A stretch of 10,259 nucleotides of DNA, taken from JBHHZI01 sp046757965. Its GTDB lineage: Bacteria; Acidobacteriota; Polarisedimenticolia; SMYD01. Location: NCBI GenBank assembly GCA_046757965.1, contig JBHHZI010000120.1:1-10259 (forward strand), given 5' to 3'. The first letter of the stretch is position 1. Each line of letters opens with the position of its first letter. Below the pieces are notes generated by a model that saw only the letters and a program-made list of their open reading frames with translations, was not told the origin of the DNA and searched no databases. Positions 1 to 7,238 of this stretch are shown here, piece after piece. Made by a program: the position numbers and the translations under genes.

Positions 1-1469
1 CGGTGGTCGCCGTGGTGGCCACCTTCCGGGTCGGGCTACGCTGGACCGGTTCAACCTGGCTGAGCACGATGGTGGCGGCCGTGCTGCTGTCGTCCCGGGG
101 TCTCCTCCTGTATGCCACGCAGGTCGAGGTCTACGTGCCGGCGACGGCGACCGCGGTGCTGCTGGTCCTCTTTCTTGCCCGGCGAGACCGGCCACCGGCA
201 GGCGTCGGTGCGCTGGCCACGGGCATCGGGTTGCTGGCGCTGACCATCTTCTACCACCAGAGCAATGTTCTGCTCTGCCTGCCGCTGGCCACCTTCCTGA
301 TCTGGAAGTGGGGGCGCGACGGCGCCCGGGCGGCAGCCTGGCTCATCGGTGGAGCCGGCGCGCTGGTCCTCGGCGCGTATGTGGCTGTTTATGTCGCCCG
401 CCTGTCGCCGGCGGCCGGGGGAGGGTTCATCACCTACATGACGCGCTACGCGCAGACCGGGCGATGGGGCAATGGCGGCGCGGCCGCGGGCGGTGGCATC
501 GTTCGCGCCGTGCTCAGCCAGATCCGCGCGCTGGTGGAGATCCCACCGGGATGGGAGGGCCCCCTCACCGTTGTCGGTGGGGTGATCTTTCTCGCGGTGG
601 TCGCCGCGGCCGGGTGGATGCTGACGCGGGCGGAGCGCTCCGGCGCCGCGGCCGCCGCGATGATGCTCGTCTGGCTGGCCGCCAACTATCTGTTCTTTCT
701 CTGGTGGCAACCCTCGCAGGAGGAGTTCTTCGTCGTCACCCTGGTGCCGCTGCTCCTGCTTGCGGCGCTCGTCTTGCCGCACCCGGGCGGAGAACGGCGC
801 CGCGTGCCCCGGCATCGTGTCCTGCCGGCCACGGTGGCGGCGCTGGCACTCGGGGGGCTGCTGCCCTGGACCGTGACGGCCACCCTTGCCGGACGACACG
901 CCACCGCCGGAGACGACTACGCCGAGGCCGCCGAACTCTTCGAGGTGGCGCCTCGCGGCTGCAGCATCGTCACCCGCCGTGATGTCCTGCACAATCTCCG
1001 TTATCACTTTGAGGTGCCCCGCGAGCGGCTCCACAACATCAATCTGGCCGGACGCATGCTGGTCACCGGGCGGGAAGGGACCCCGGCGCCCCTGGCGGCC
1101 GACCGTTGCGCGGTCGTTCCGCTGCCGGGACTGATTCCCGGCCCTGTCGCCGCGCACCAACCCGACGGCTGGTTGCGATTCTTCGGCTGGGCCCTGCGCC
1201 TGGCGCCGGGAGCGGAGGACGGCCTGCTGATGGCCCCCAGGTTGCACGTCAGGCGGGACGTCGCGGGCCGCGTGTACCTGCTGGAGTCTGCCCGGCGCTT
1301 TCCCCGGGCCGGGCTGCTGGAGTTCTGCCGGGATCTGGACGAGGCGGTGCGCGCCGACACGTCGCGACCGTTCTCGGCCTTCGAGAACTGGGCCACGGCC
1401 GTGTCCGCGCGACTCGCAGCCGCCGGAGTGGACCCGATGTTCAGGGTGACCGATGATGCGCGACGATGA
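1..1469 (+). CDS. GT-C-like polytopic membrane glycosyltransferase (5' partial)
   Basis: The reading frame is open at the left edge, so the true start lies outside the window; the first visible codons are GTG GTC. At least eight hydrophobic segments are visible (about residues 20-36, 46-59, 68-84, 88-101, 110-132, 188-207, 215-235, 241-259), plus one at 272-295, followed by a soluble C-terminal region of about 190 residues. Motifs resembling GT-C/DUF2723-type lipid-linked sugar transferases are TQVEVY (39-44, cf. the family A-E-V-Y loop), YHQSN (84-88) and WWQPSQEEFF (234-243). Such proteins usually move a sugar from a polyprenyl-phosphate donor in the membrane, but donor and acceptor cannot be read here. 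The catalytic acidic residues of the first external loop are not visible because the N-terminus is missing. The gene overlaps the next gene by 17 nt, so the two are probably co-transcribed. The soluble C-terminus is not recognised. It could equally be an uncharacterised membrane protein of the same fold. Confidence 0.72.
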   Translation, partial: VVAVVATFRVGLRWTGSTWLSTMVAAVLLSSRGLLLYATQVEVYVPATATAVLLVLFLARRDRPPAGVGALATGIGLLALTIFYHQSNVLLCLPLATFLIWKWGRDGARAAAWLIGGAGALVLGAYVAVYVARLSPAAGGGFITYMTRYAQTGRWGNGGAAAGGGIVRAVLSQIRALVEIPPGWEGPLTVVGGVIFLAVVAAAGWMLTRAERSGAAAAAMMLVWLAANYLFFLWWQPSQEEFFVVTLVPLLLLAALVLPHPGGERRRVPRHRVLPATVAALALGGLLPWTVTATLAGRHATAGDDYAEAAELFEVAPRGCSIVTRRDVLHNLRYHFEVPRERLHNINLAGRMLVTGREGTPAPLAADRCAVVPLPGLIPGPVAAHQPDGWLRFFGWALRLAPGAEDGLLMAPRLHVRRDVAGRVYLLESARRFPRAGLLEFCRDLDEAVRADTSRPFSAFENWATAVSARLAAAGVDPMFRVTDDARR

Positions 1470-3582
1470 GACGATGCAACGGGGCCGGGGGCGACGGACC
1501 GGCGCCGCCATCTTTCTGTCTTTCGCTGCCGCCGCGTGTGCCGCGCCAACCGTGGAGGCGCCGGCCGAGATCGCCTGGGTCTTTCCGACGGAGAATCTCG
1601 TCTGGAGGCAGGCCGAACTCCAGCTCGTGCTCCTGGCACCGGAGACGGAGCCGGTTGCCGGGACAGCGGACGGGACGCAACGCCGCCTCGACATCGAGCT
1701 GAACGGCCGCTCGATCACCGCACGGTGCCTTCCCGGGTTCCAGTTTCCCCGCGCCGTCGACGCGGCACTCACGGAGGAGGGGCGCGGCGCGGATGCGGCC
1801 TCCGGGCAACGGGTGATGGCGGTGTTGACGGCGTCCGAGCTGCAGGAGGGGGAGAACCGGCTCGAGGCGATCTTCACCGGTGCGGCGGGCCGGGAGCAGC
1901 GCGCCGTCCGGCGCTTCGAGTTCGCTCCGGCAGGACGACCGGTGCACCTGCGTATCGTCCGTGACACGGCGCACGGGCCGGACACCCACGCCGGGGCGCG
2001 CATCGTGATCGAAGCGCTCGACGGGGCCCCGGAGGTTCATCTCTCGACCCTCGACCCGCCCCGGCTGCCGTACGGGAGCAACCTGCTGCCTCGCAGCTGG
2101 CTGCTGGCCCGCGACGGGGTTGCCTCGGGCCTGCTTCCCGAGGGGCGCTACCGGGCCACGGTGACCGGCGGGCCGCTGGACAGCGTCTCGTCCTGGGTGA
2201 CGCCACCGGCCGGACCGGTGCTGCACACCTTTCACCTGCACCGGGAGATCGATCTTCCCGGCACGGCGACGGTCGACTTTCATGTCCACGGGGAGGCCAG
2301 CCGGGACGCGTGGATTCCCCTCGAGCGGCGGGTGCGCAGCTTCCTGGCCGCTGGCGTCGACTGGATCGTGGCCTCGGACCACGGCACCATCACCGACTAC
2401 GGCGATCTGATCGCGCACCTCCCGGGGGCTGCGGGGAGACTGCGCGCCATCAGTGGCGTGGAGGCGGGGATGGGCCGCGCGTCCCGTCAGACGCCGCTGT
2501 GGGGGCACTGGAACGTGTGGCCCCTGACGCCGGATCCCGGCACCCCGGGCAACGGTGCGTTGCGATGGACGACAGCGGGCGGCCCGGCGCACGGCCAGTT
2601 GCCGGTGGAGGTGGCCGGTCTGTTCGACGCCTACCGGGCCAGGGCTCGCGATCTGGCCCGGCGGAGGCTGTCCGGAAAACCGCTGGTCGACCCGGTCGTC
2701 ATCCAGCTCAATCATCCGCGCGGCATCCTGTTCCCCAGGGACAGCGCCCCGAAGCGGCTGCACGACTGGTTCAACCAGGTGGACTTTCAGCCCACGGTGC
2801 CGATCCCGCCTGCCGGGACACACGGCGGTCCCAACGCCGGGCTCCTCGATGCGACGCCGGCGGGAACGACCGCCCTGGATTTCGACGCCCTCGAGATCTG
2901 GAACCGTAACTCGCGGCAACTCTACGTCGAGACGCGCAACGACTGGTTCTCACTCCTCGACCAGGGCTATGTCCGGACCGCCACGGCCAACACGGATACG
3001 CACACGCTGGGTGAGCTGGCCGGCTATCCCGAGAACATCGTTCTTCTCGCTGACGGCGAGCCGGCGGGACCGTCGGCCAGCGTCGGTTCCATCGCGGCGG
3101 CGGTGCGAGCCGGACGGGTCATCGGCACCGATGGTCCCGTGCCGCTGCTCACCGTCACGGCCGGGTCGCGCACGGGGCGCATCGGCGACCTGGTCCCGGC
3201 TCCGGAGGGTCGGGTTCAGGTGAGTGTGACGGTGCACGCGGCGACCTGGGTGCCCATCGGGTCGATCCGCATCTGGATCAACGGCCACGTCGCCGCCACC
3301 GGCCCGCCGCCGGGTCCTGACGCGGTGCGTCCCGTCAGCCTGTCGGCGAACGTGGCGCTGGCGAAGGATGCCTGGATCATCGCGGAGGTCGGGGACCCGG
3401 AAGCCCTGCCCGAGACCGCGCCGCTGCCGGGGATCTACGGTCGCCTGGTGCCGCGCGGCCTGGCTCTCGGGTTCACCAATCCGGTGTTCGTGGATGTGGA
3501 CGCCAACGGCCGCTTCGATGCACCGGGTCTGCCGGGCCGGACCGGGCCGTTGCCGCCGGCCGGTTCCCCCGGCGAGGATTGA
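1453..3582 (+). CDS. CehA/McbA-type PHP-domain metallohydrolase, probable lipoprotein
   Basis: The 709-residue product carries PHP metal-site motifs in the expected order: DFHVHG (275-280, HxH), ASDHG (307-311), GVE (335-337), NHPRG (420-424) and TANTDTH (511-517, DxH). With DALEIWN (478-484) and a C-terminal NPVFVDVDANG segment (676-686), this matches the CehA/McbA branch of PHP hydrolases, named after carbaryl hydrolases. Most members have unknown natural substrates, so phosphoester, carboxylester or carbamate hydrolysis are all possible. Residues 1-29 look like a basic n-region (RGRGRR), a hydrophobic stretch and a Cys at 29 after AAA. This is a weak lipobox without the usual Leu at -3, so the protein is probably exported and perhaps lipidated. 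Residues 35-260 form an uncharacterised beta-rich N-terminal part. The ATG at 1453 is chosen because AGGGTGA lies just upstream (1443-1449); ATG 1474 is an alternative that keeps the signal sequence. The overlap with the upstream glycosyltransferase suggests translational coupling and a shared envelope role. Confidence 0.85.
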   Translation: MMRDDETMQRGRGRRTGAAIFLSFAAAACAAPTVEAPAEIAWVFPTENLVWRQAELQLVLLAPETEPVAGTADGTQRRLDIELNGRSITARCLPGFQFPRAVDAALTEEGRGADAASGQRVMAVLTASELQEGENRLEAIFTGAAGREQRAVRRFEFAPAGRPVHLRIVRDTAHGPDTHAGARIVIEALDGAPEVHLSTLDPPRLPYGSNLLPRSWLLARDGVASGLLPEGRYRATVTGGPLDSVSSWVTPPAGPVLHTFHLHREIDLPGTATVDFHVHGEASRDAWIPLERRVRSFLAAGVDWIVASDHGTITDYGDLIAHLPGAAGRLRAISGVEAGMGRASRQTPLWGHWNVWPLTPDPGTPGNGALRWTTAGGPAHGQLPVEVAGLFDAYRARARDLARRRLSGKPLVDPVVIQLNHPRGILFPRDSAPKRLHDWFNQVDFQPTVPIPPAGTHGGPNAGLLDATPAGTTALDFDALEIWNRNSRQLYVETRNDWFSLLDQGYVRTATANTDTHTLGELAGYPENIVLLADGEPAGPSASVGSIAAAVRAGRVIGTDGPVPLLTVTAGSRTGRIGDLVPAPEGRVQVSVTVHAATWVPIGSIRIWINGHVAATGPPPGPDAVRPVSLSANVALAKDAWIIAEVGDPEALPETAPLPGIYGRLVPRGLALGFTNPVFVDVDANGRFDAPGLPGRTGPLPPAGSPGED

Positions 3583-3583
3583 A

Positions 3584-5011
3584 TCAAGGCTCGTCGTCTT
3601 CCACGTAGCCGAGCGAGCGCAGGCGGCGACGTTCCTCTCCGGTCAGCGTCAGACGGGGCCCCGGCCCGCCGGCTTCCCTCACCTGCGACCGCTGCCAGGC
3701 CATCAACGCGTCGCGGTGTGCGGCGAAGGCGGCGAGGCCCGTGTCGGCCAGGTTCGTGGTCTCCGCCGGGTCGGTATCGAGGTCGTAGAACTCGAACGTC
3801 GACCCCGGCAGGCGCAGGATGGCCTTGTATCGGTCCGAGACCGCGCCGCGCAGCTCGGCCCGGCGCGAGGTCTCGGTGAACACCCAGCGGCCCGTTCCGG
3901 GTGGGGCACCGGGGCGCGGCAGCGGCGAGCCCTCCAGTCTCGCCGGTGGCGCGATGCCCGCCTCGGCCAGGATGGTCGGGTACAGGTCGATCAGGGCGAC
4001 GACCCGTCTCACGACGCCGGCCCCGGCTCCCGGATACTTGATGATCAGCGGCACGTCCACGAGTTCGTCGTACAGGGTCTGGTCATGCCCCAGGCCGCCA
4101 TGATCCATGAACTCCTCCCCGTGATCGGCCGTGAAGATGATCAGGGTGCTGTCGTACAGACCCCGATGGCGCAGTTCATCGAGCAGCACACCGATGCTGT
4201 GATCGGTGAAGCCGATCTCCGAATCATAGTTGCGGACCATCTGGGCGATATCTCGGGGACCGAAGCGGGCCAGGCGGCGCTGGAGCTGATGAAAGCCCAT
4301 GTGCTCATCGAACAGACCGTCGTAATGCACTCCCGGCGTGGGGTCGAACTCGGGGTGAAGCAGGTAATGGTTGTGCGGGTCGAAGTAGTGCACCCACATG
4401 AAGAACGGCTTCGTGCCACCGGACGGGAGCAACGCGAGCGCCCGCTCCGTGACACCCGGCGAGGTCGCCGTGCGGTAGAAGACCATCTGGCTCTCGTCGA
4501 AGGCATCGAACCCCTGGTCGAAGTTCCAGCGGGAGGAACAGAAGATGTTGCTCACGACGGCCTGGGTGCTGTAGCCGCCTGCCTGCATGGCCTCGGCCAG
4601 GACCAGGAGATCATCGTCCAGGATCGACCGGGTGCCACGGATGCCGAGCTGACCCGGATAGCGGGAGGTCATGAGCGAGCCCATCGACGCCGTCGTCCAC
4701 GGGGCCTGGCTGACCGCGTGGTCATACCTCACGGCGGATGCGGCCAGGGCATCGATGCTCGGAGAGATCGATCGCTCGTAGCCGTATGCCCCCAGGTGAT
4801 CCCGGCGTAGCGTGTCGACCACGATGAGGAGGACGTTCGGCGGTGTCACCGGACTCCGCACTCCGGCCCGGTCGTCGCGAGGTCGGTTGCCGCAGCCCGT
4901 GGCCAGGAGCGCGACGACGAGCAGGAGCGATGGAGTCAGCCGATGCGCCCGGTCGCCTGCGCTCCGGAGTGATCGGTCGACCGGTTCGTCCGGTATGCCG
5001 GGTCCGGCCAT
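3584..5011 (-). CDS. Sulfatase/alkaline phosphatase superfamily lipoprotein (Thr in place of formylglycine Cys)
   Basis: This is a 475-residue member of the sulfatase-like (alkaline phosphatase superfamily) hydrolases. Visible landmarks are NVLLIVVDTLRRDHLGAYG (59-77, metal Asp66), APWTTASMGSLMTSRYP (103-119), YFDPHNHY (209-216), TADHGEEF (294-301, Asp296/His297) and GLGHDQTLYDE (306-316, His309). Aligning LMTSRYP with the classical C-x-P-x-R...LLTGRYP signature puts Thr106 where sulfatases carry the Cys that becomes formylglycine, and Met110 where they carry Arg. A Thr nucleophile is known in phospho-type members such as LtaS, so phosphoester hydrolysis or phosphotransfer is as plausible as sulfatase activity. 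The N-terminus has a hydrophobic run ending LLATGC (Cys40), a lipoprotein signal with an unusually long 27-residue n-region. The ATG overlaps the preceding stop (TGATG) with no clear Shine-Dalgarno sequence, so translation probably depends on coupling. It is the last gene of the minus-strand cluster, ending one base from the convergent PHP gene. Confidence 0.87.
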   Translation of the reverse strand: MAGPGIPDEPVDRSLRSAGDRAHRLTPSLLLVVALLATGCGNRPRDDRAGVRSPVTPPNVLLIVVDTLRRDHLGAYGYERSISPSIDALAASAVRYDHAVSQAPWTTASMGSLMTSRYPGQLGIRGTRSILDDDLLVLAEAMQAGGYSTQAVVSNIFCSSRWNFDQGFDAFDESQMVFYRTATSPGVTERALALLPSGGTKPFFMWVHYFDPHNHYLLHPEFDPTPGVHYDGLFDEHMGFHQLQRRLARFGPRDIAQMVRNYDSEIGFTDHSIGVLLDELRHRGLYDSTLIIFTADHGEEFMDHGGLGHDQTLYDELVDVPLIIKYPGAGAGVVRRVVALIDLYPTILAEAGIAPPARLEGSPLPRPGAPPGTGRWVFTETSRRAELRGAVSDRYKAILRLPGSTFEFYDLDTDPAETTNLADTGLAAFAAHRDALMAWQRSQVREAGGPGPRLTLTGEERRRLRSLGYVEDDEP

Positions 5012-5559
5012 CAGGGAGTGGGGTCGAGCGGCAGGATGATGTTGGTCAGCTTCCAGGTCAGGCCGGTGCGCGTCAGCACGAAGCTGACATCCTGATCGTC
5101 ACGGTCCGTGGCCACCACCTCGACACGCGACAAGGAGCGGAAGCGCAGTCGCGGATCGCGCAGGATCTTGCCGCCGCCGCTGCCCGCTGCCGGCTGGTGA
5201 CCTGCATTCTCCTTGCCCGGACCGTCATCGACAGGAGAATCTCCCTTCAGCAGGGCGGCCACGCCATCCGGCGTCACGTACGTGTCGACCAGCCGATCCC
5301 CCAGGCCGCCGGCCAGGGCGGCCCCCAGGGCCGCGAACGGGCTGGACTCTTTCCTGTCGAGATAGCGGGTCACGCCGGTGTGGAACTGGTCCTTGAGGTT
5401 GGCGCGCAGCGCCGGGTAGTCGATGTAGGCGCTCAGGCGATCCGGATCGTCGGCATCGACGGCTTCCTTGATGCCCTTGATGGTCCGGTACGGCGAGGCA
5501 TAGGCGAGCACCGCCCCGAGAATGAGAAGGATGACAGCGCCGCAGCCGATCTTGCGCAT
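5011..5559 (-). CDS. DUF2939-like membrane-anchored protein
   Basis: The 182-residue product has one N-terminal membrane segment (about 8-21) followed by a soluble domain. The pattern ASPYRTIKGIKEAVDADD then DRLSAYIDYPALRANLKDQF (21-59) resembles DUF2939 proteins, where a Y-x-T...A-x-x-x-x-D...VD-pA-lR-x-x-L core is conserved. The C-terminal part (138-175) alternates like beta strands (RFRSLSRVEVVATDR, VSFVLTRTGLTWKLTNI). Residues 110-132 form a Gly/Pro/Asp-rich linker. The function of the family is unknown to me; the topology suggests a periplasm-facing domain. The ATG at 5559 is preferred over a TTG seven codons upstream (5580) because a strong GGAAGGG sits 7 nt before it. The gene ends in a 1-nt TGATG overlap with the sulfatase-like lipoprotein, so the two products are probably made in step. 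Confidence 0.75.
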   Translation of the reverse strand: MRKIGCGAVILLILGAVLAYASPYRTIKGIKEAVDADDPDRLSAYIDYPALRANLKDQFHTGVTRYLDRKESSPFAALGAALAGGLGDRLVDTYVTPDGVAALLKGDSPVDDGPGKENAGHQPAAGSGGGKILRDPRLRFRSLSRVEVVATDRDDQDVSFVLTRTGLTWKLTNIILPLDPTP

Positions 5560-5566
5560 GGGACGG

Positions 5567-5573
5567 CCCTTCC
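5567..5573 (-). promoter_or_regulatory. Ribosome binding site GGAAGGG deciding the DUF2939 start
   Basis: GGAAGGG on the minus strand lies 7 nt before the ATG at 5557-5559. The longer reading frame would start at TTG 5578-5580, which lies upstream of this site and has no comparable sequence, so the ATG is the likely start. Confidence 0.6.
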
Positions 5574-5585
5574 GGTTCAACCGGA
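5571..5585. repeat. 15-nt perfect inverted repeat TCCGGTT-C-AACCGGA
   Basis: Two 7-nt arms are separated by one base in the 48-nt gap between the membrane methyltransferase and the DUF2939 gene. One arm overlaps the 5' bases of the GGAAGGG ribosome binding site. As DNA it could be a binding site for a dimeric protein. As RNA the 1-nt spacer means only the outer 5-6 pairs can form, which would still partly cover the ribosome binding site. No U-tract follows, so it is not an intrinsic terminator. Confidence 0.45.
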
Positions 5586-5607
5586 GCGTAGCACGTGGTC
5601 GGGTCGG

Positions 5608-6393
5608 CTACGACGAGCCGAGGCGCTTCGCCTTCTTCAGTTGCCGGACGATCACCCAGGCGGTCAGCACGAAACCCCAGAGTAACAGGGCCACGGGCAC
5701 CGAGGGATGGGTCGGGAGACCGGGATGTCGGAGGTGGTCCGTGAAGACGCGCAGGAAGATGGCCATCGACACCCACGCGAAGGTGGAGCCGTATTCCTTG
5801 CGCACCAGTCGTAACCAGTCGAAACGCATGCTGCGCAGCGTGGCCCCAATCCCCGACAGAGACGGGACGAAGCGATTGACACGCCGGTGGTAGTCGTCGT
5901 ATTCGGCGCCGAACCGCCCGCGCAGGAAATCCTCCTCGGCGAGGACGAGCGAGGCATAGGTGATGAGGAAGAAGGGCAGGACGACCAGGTAGCCGGGGAT
6001 CGAGTTCAGGATGAGCAGCAGCCCGATCACCACCAGGATGTTGCCGACGTAGAGAGGGTGGCGCGCGTGGGCGAACAGGCCCGTCGTGACCAGCCCGTCC
6101 GCGGCGATCTTGCCGCTGCGCCCGCCCCGCACGATGTAGGCCAGGCCGATGACTGCGCCCCTCAATGCCTGGCCGCACAGCGCCACGGCAACGCCGGCGA
6201 TGTCGAGCCACATGTCGAACCGGTCGCTGCCGAGCAGCAGGCCGCGGGTCGTCAAGGCCACGATGGGAAGAAAGACGAGGGGGAAGAGGTACTTGCGCCG
6301 CCGGAACGCGAAGTGCCCCAGGCGAATCATCGGTCCTCGCGCCGGCATCTGCTCGATCTCGGCGCCGGTCGTTGCGTCGGTTGAAGACGTCAT
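5608..6393 (-). CDS. ICMT/PEMT-type integral membrane methyltransferase
   Basis: The 261-residue product shows the C-terminal signature of isoprenylcysteine carboxyl methyltransferase/phospholipid methyltransferase-like enzymes: GLFAHARHPLYVGN (105-118), a hydrophobic hairpin (119-152), EEDFLRGRFG (153-162) and Y-x-x-Y-H-R-R-V-N-R-F-V-P (165-177). Membrane segments are visible at about 36-54, 62-86, 116-131, 133-151, 205-216 and 232-249. Family members methylate small lipophilic or isoprenoid-linked substrates at the membrane using SAM; bacterial substrates are mostly unknown. The last 80 residues, with a TM pair after the catalytic motif, extend beyond many short bacterial ICMT-like proteins. 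The ATG at 6393 is chosen: it forms a 4-nt ATGA overlap with the preceding CmoA gene and has GGTGGGA 5 nt upstream. An upstream in-frame codon at 6426 would give a 37-nt overlap and looks less likely. Co-translation with a carboxy-SAM synthase raises the question of which SAM form this enzyme uses. Confidence 0.85.
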   Translation of the reverse strand: MTSSTDATTGAEIEQMPARGPMIRLGHFAFRRRKYLFPLVFLPIVALTTRGLLLGSDRFDMWLDIAGVAVALCGQALRGAVIGLAYIVRGGRSGKIAADGLVTTGLFAHARHPLYVGNILVVIGLLLILNSIPGYLVVLPFFLITYASLVLAEEDFLRGRFGAEYDDYHRRVNRFVPSLSGIGATLRSMRFDWLRLVRKEYGSTFAWVSMAIFLRVFTDHLRHPGLPTHPSVPVALLLWGFVLTAWVIVRQLKKAKRLGSS

Positions 6394-7208
6394 TTCATTC
6401 CCACCAGGGCGCAGAAGTTGTACCACTTGAAGAACACGTCCACGTGGCTGAACCCCTCCGAGGTGAGCAGTTCCTTGTTCTCCTCGAGGCGGTACGGCAC
6501 CAGGACGTTTTCCAGGGCCTCGCGCTTCTGCGCGATCTCGTTCTCGCTGTAGCCGTGAGCCTTCTTCATCTTGTAGTAGTTCTTGATGAACATCCGGTTG
6601 AACGTCGAGTTCTCGCCCAGCACCTTCTCCACCAGGATCACGCAGCCGTTATCCGTCAGTCCCTCCCGGATCGAGCGGATCAGTCGCTGCCGGTACAGCG
6701 GGCGGACGAACTGCAGCGTCAGGGCCAGCACCACGACCGAGGCATTCTCGACGCGAACGCCCTGATTCATGTCCGTCTCGATCAGTTCGAATTCCTGGTC
6801 GATGTGTGCCGCGTCGATCTTCTTCCTCGCGATGGCCAGCATCTCGGGGGAGGAGTCCAGCCCGATGAAGCGGACCGCTCGCCGGGGAGGCAGGGCCTGT
6901 GCGATCTGCAGGATGGTCGTGCCGGTGGAGCATCCCAGGTCGACGATGTTGGTGTTTTCCGCAGCGAACTCGGCGGCGAGTTCGCCGATCATCCGCTGGA
7001 TCTCCCCATAGTACGGCACGGACCGATCGAGCATGTCGTCGAAGACGGCGGCCGTCTCCGCACCGAAATGGAAATCATCGATGCGGGAGCGGGGCTCCGC
7101 GAAGATCCGGTCGGGGACCGGGCCGGCGGCCACCGGCGGCTCCTCGTCGGCCGGCGCGGGAACGGCTTCGATCTCTTCTTCACTGCGGCGTGGCGTGGGA
7201 TTCATCAT
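6390..7208 (-). CDS. cmoA: CmoA-type carboxy-S-adenosyl-L-methionine synthase
   Basis: The 272-residue product resembles E. coli CmoA over residues 31-272. CmoA makes carboxy-SAM from SAM and prephenate, releasing phenylpyruvate; CmoB then uses Cx-SAM to form the wobble uridine cmo5U in tRNA. Matches include DRIFAEPRSRIDDFHF (33-48), VFDDMLDRSVPYY (55-67), the SAM-binding VDLGCSTGT (89-97), GLDSSPEML (116-124), VENASVVVLALTLQF (153-167), GYSENEIAQKREALENV (219-235) and the end YNFCALVGMK. Arg229 in QKR aligns with E. coli Arg199, the residue reported to bind the extra carboxylate of Cx-SAM, so Cx-SAM chemistry and not plain methyl transfer is likely. A 30-residue acidic/Pro/Ala-rich N-terminal extension is extra. 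Two adjacent ATGs (7208, 7205) share a GGAG 3 or 6 nt upstream; 7205 has the better spacing. The gene lies 30 nt after a chorismate mutase fusion, whose product prephenate is the co-substrate. No CmoB is present in the window. Confidence 0.88.
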   Translation of the reverse strand: MMNPTPRRSEEEIEAVPAPADEEPPVAAGPVPDRIFAEPRSRIDDFHFGAETAAVFDDMLDRSVPYYGEIQRMIGELAAEFAAENTNIVDLGCSTGTTILQIAQALPPRRAVRFIGLDSSPEMLAIARKKIDAAHIDQEFELIETDMNQGVRVENASVVVLALTLQFVRPLYRQRLIRSIREGLTDNGCVILVEKVLGENSTFNRMFIKNYYKMKKAHGYSENEIAQKREALENVLVPYRLEENKELLTSEGFSHVDVFFKWYNFCALVGMK

Positions 7209-7238
7209 TCACTCCGAGGTGGGACACCGACCGGGTGG

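Noticed and set aside
51..2003. A 650-codon open frame on the minus strand opposite the glycosyltransferase and PHP genes.
   Set aside because: Its translation is rich in Arg, Gly, Pro and His with no recognisable domain. Long antisense frames are expected in DNA of this GC content, and the opposite strand holds two well-supported genes.
3368..4810. A 480-codon + strand frame opposite the sulfatase-like gene.
   Set aside because: The minus-strand frame has clear family motifs, and this one reads as a low-complexity mirror with no motif or ribosome binding site.
5225..6211. A 328-codon minus-strand frame spanning the methyltransferase-DUF2939 junction.
   Set aside because: Composition is Arg/Gly/Pro-rich with no domain; the two overlapping genes are better supported.
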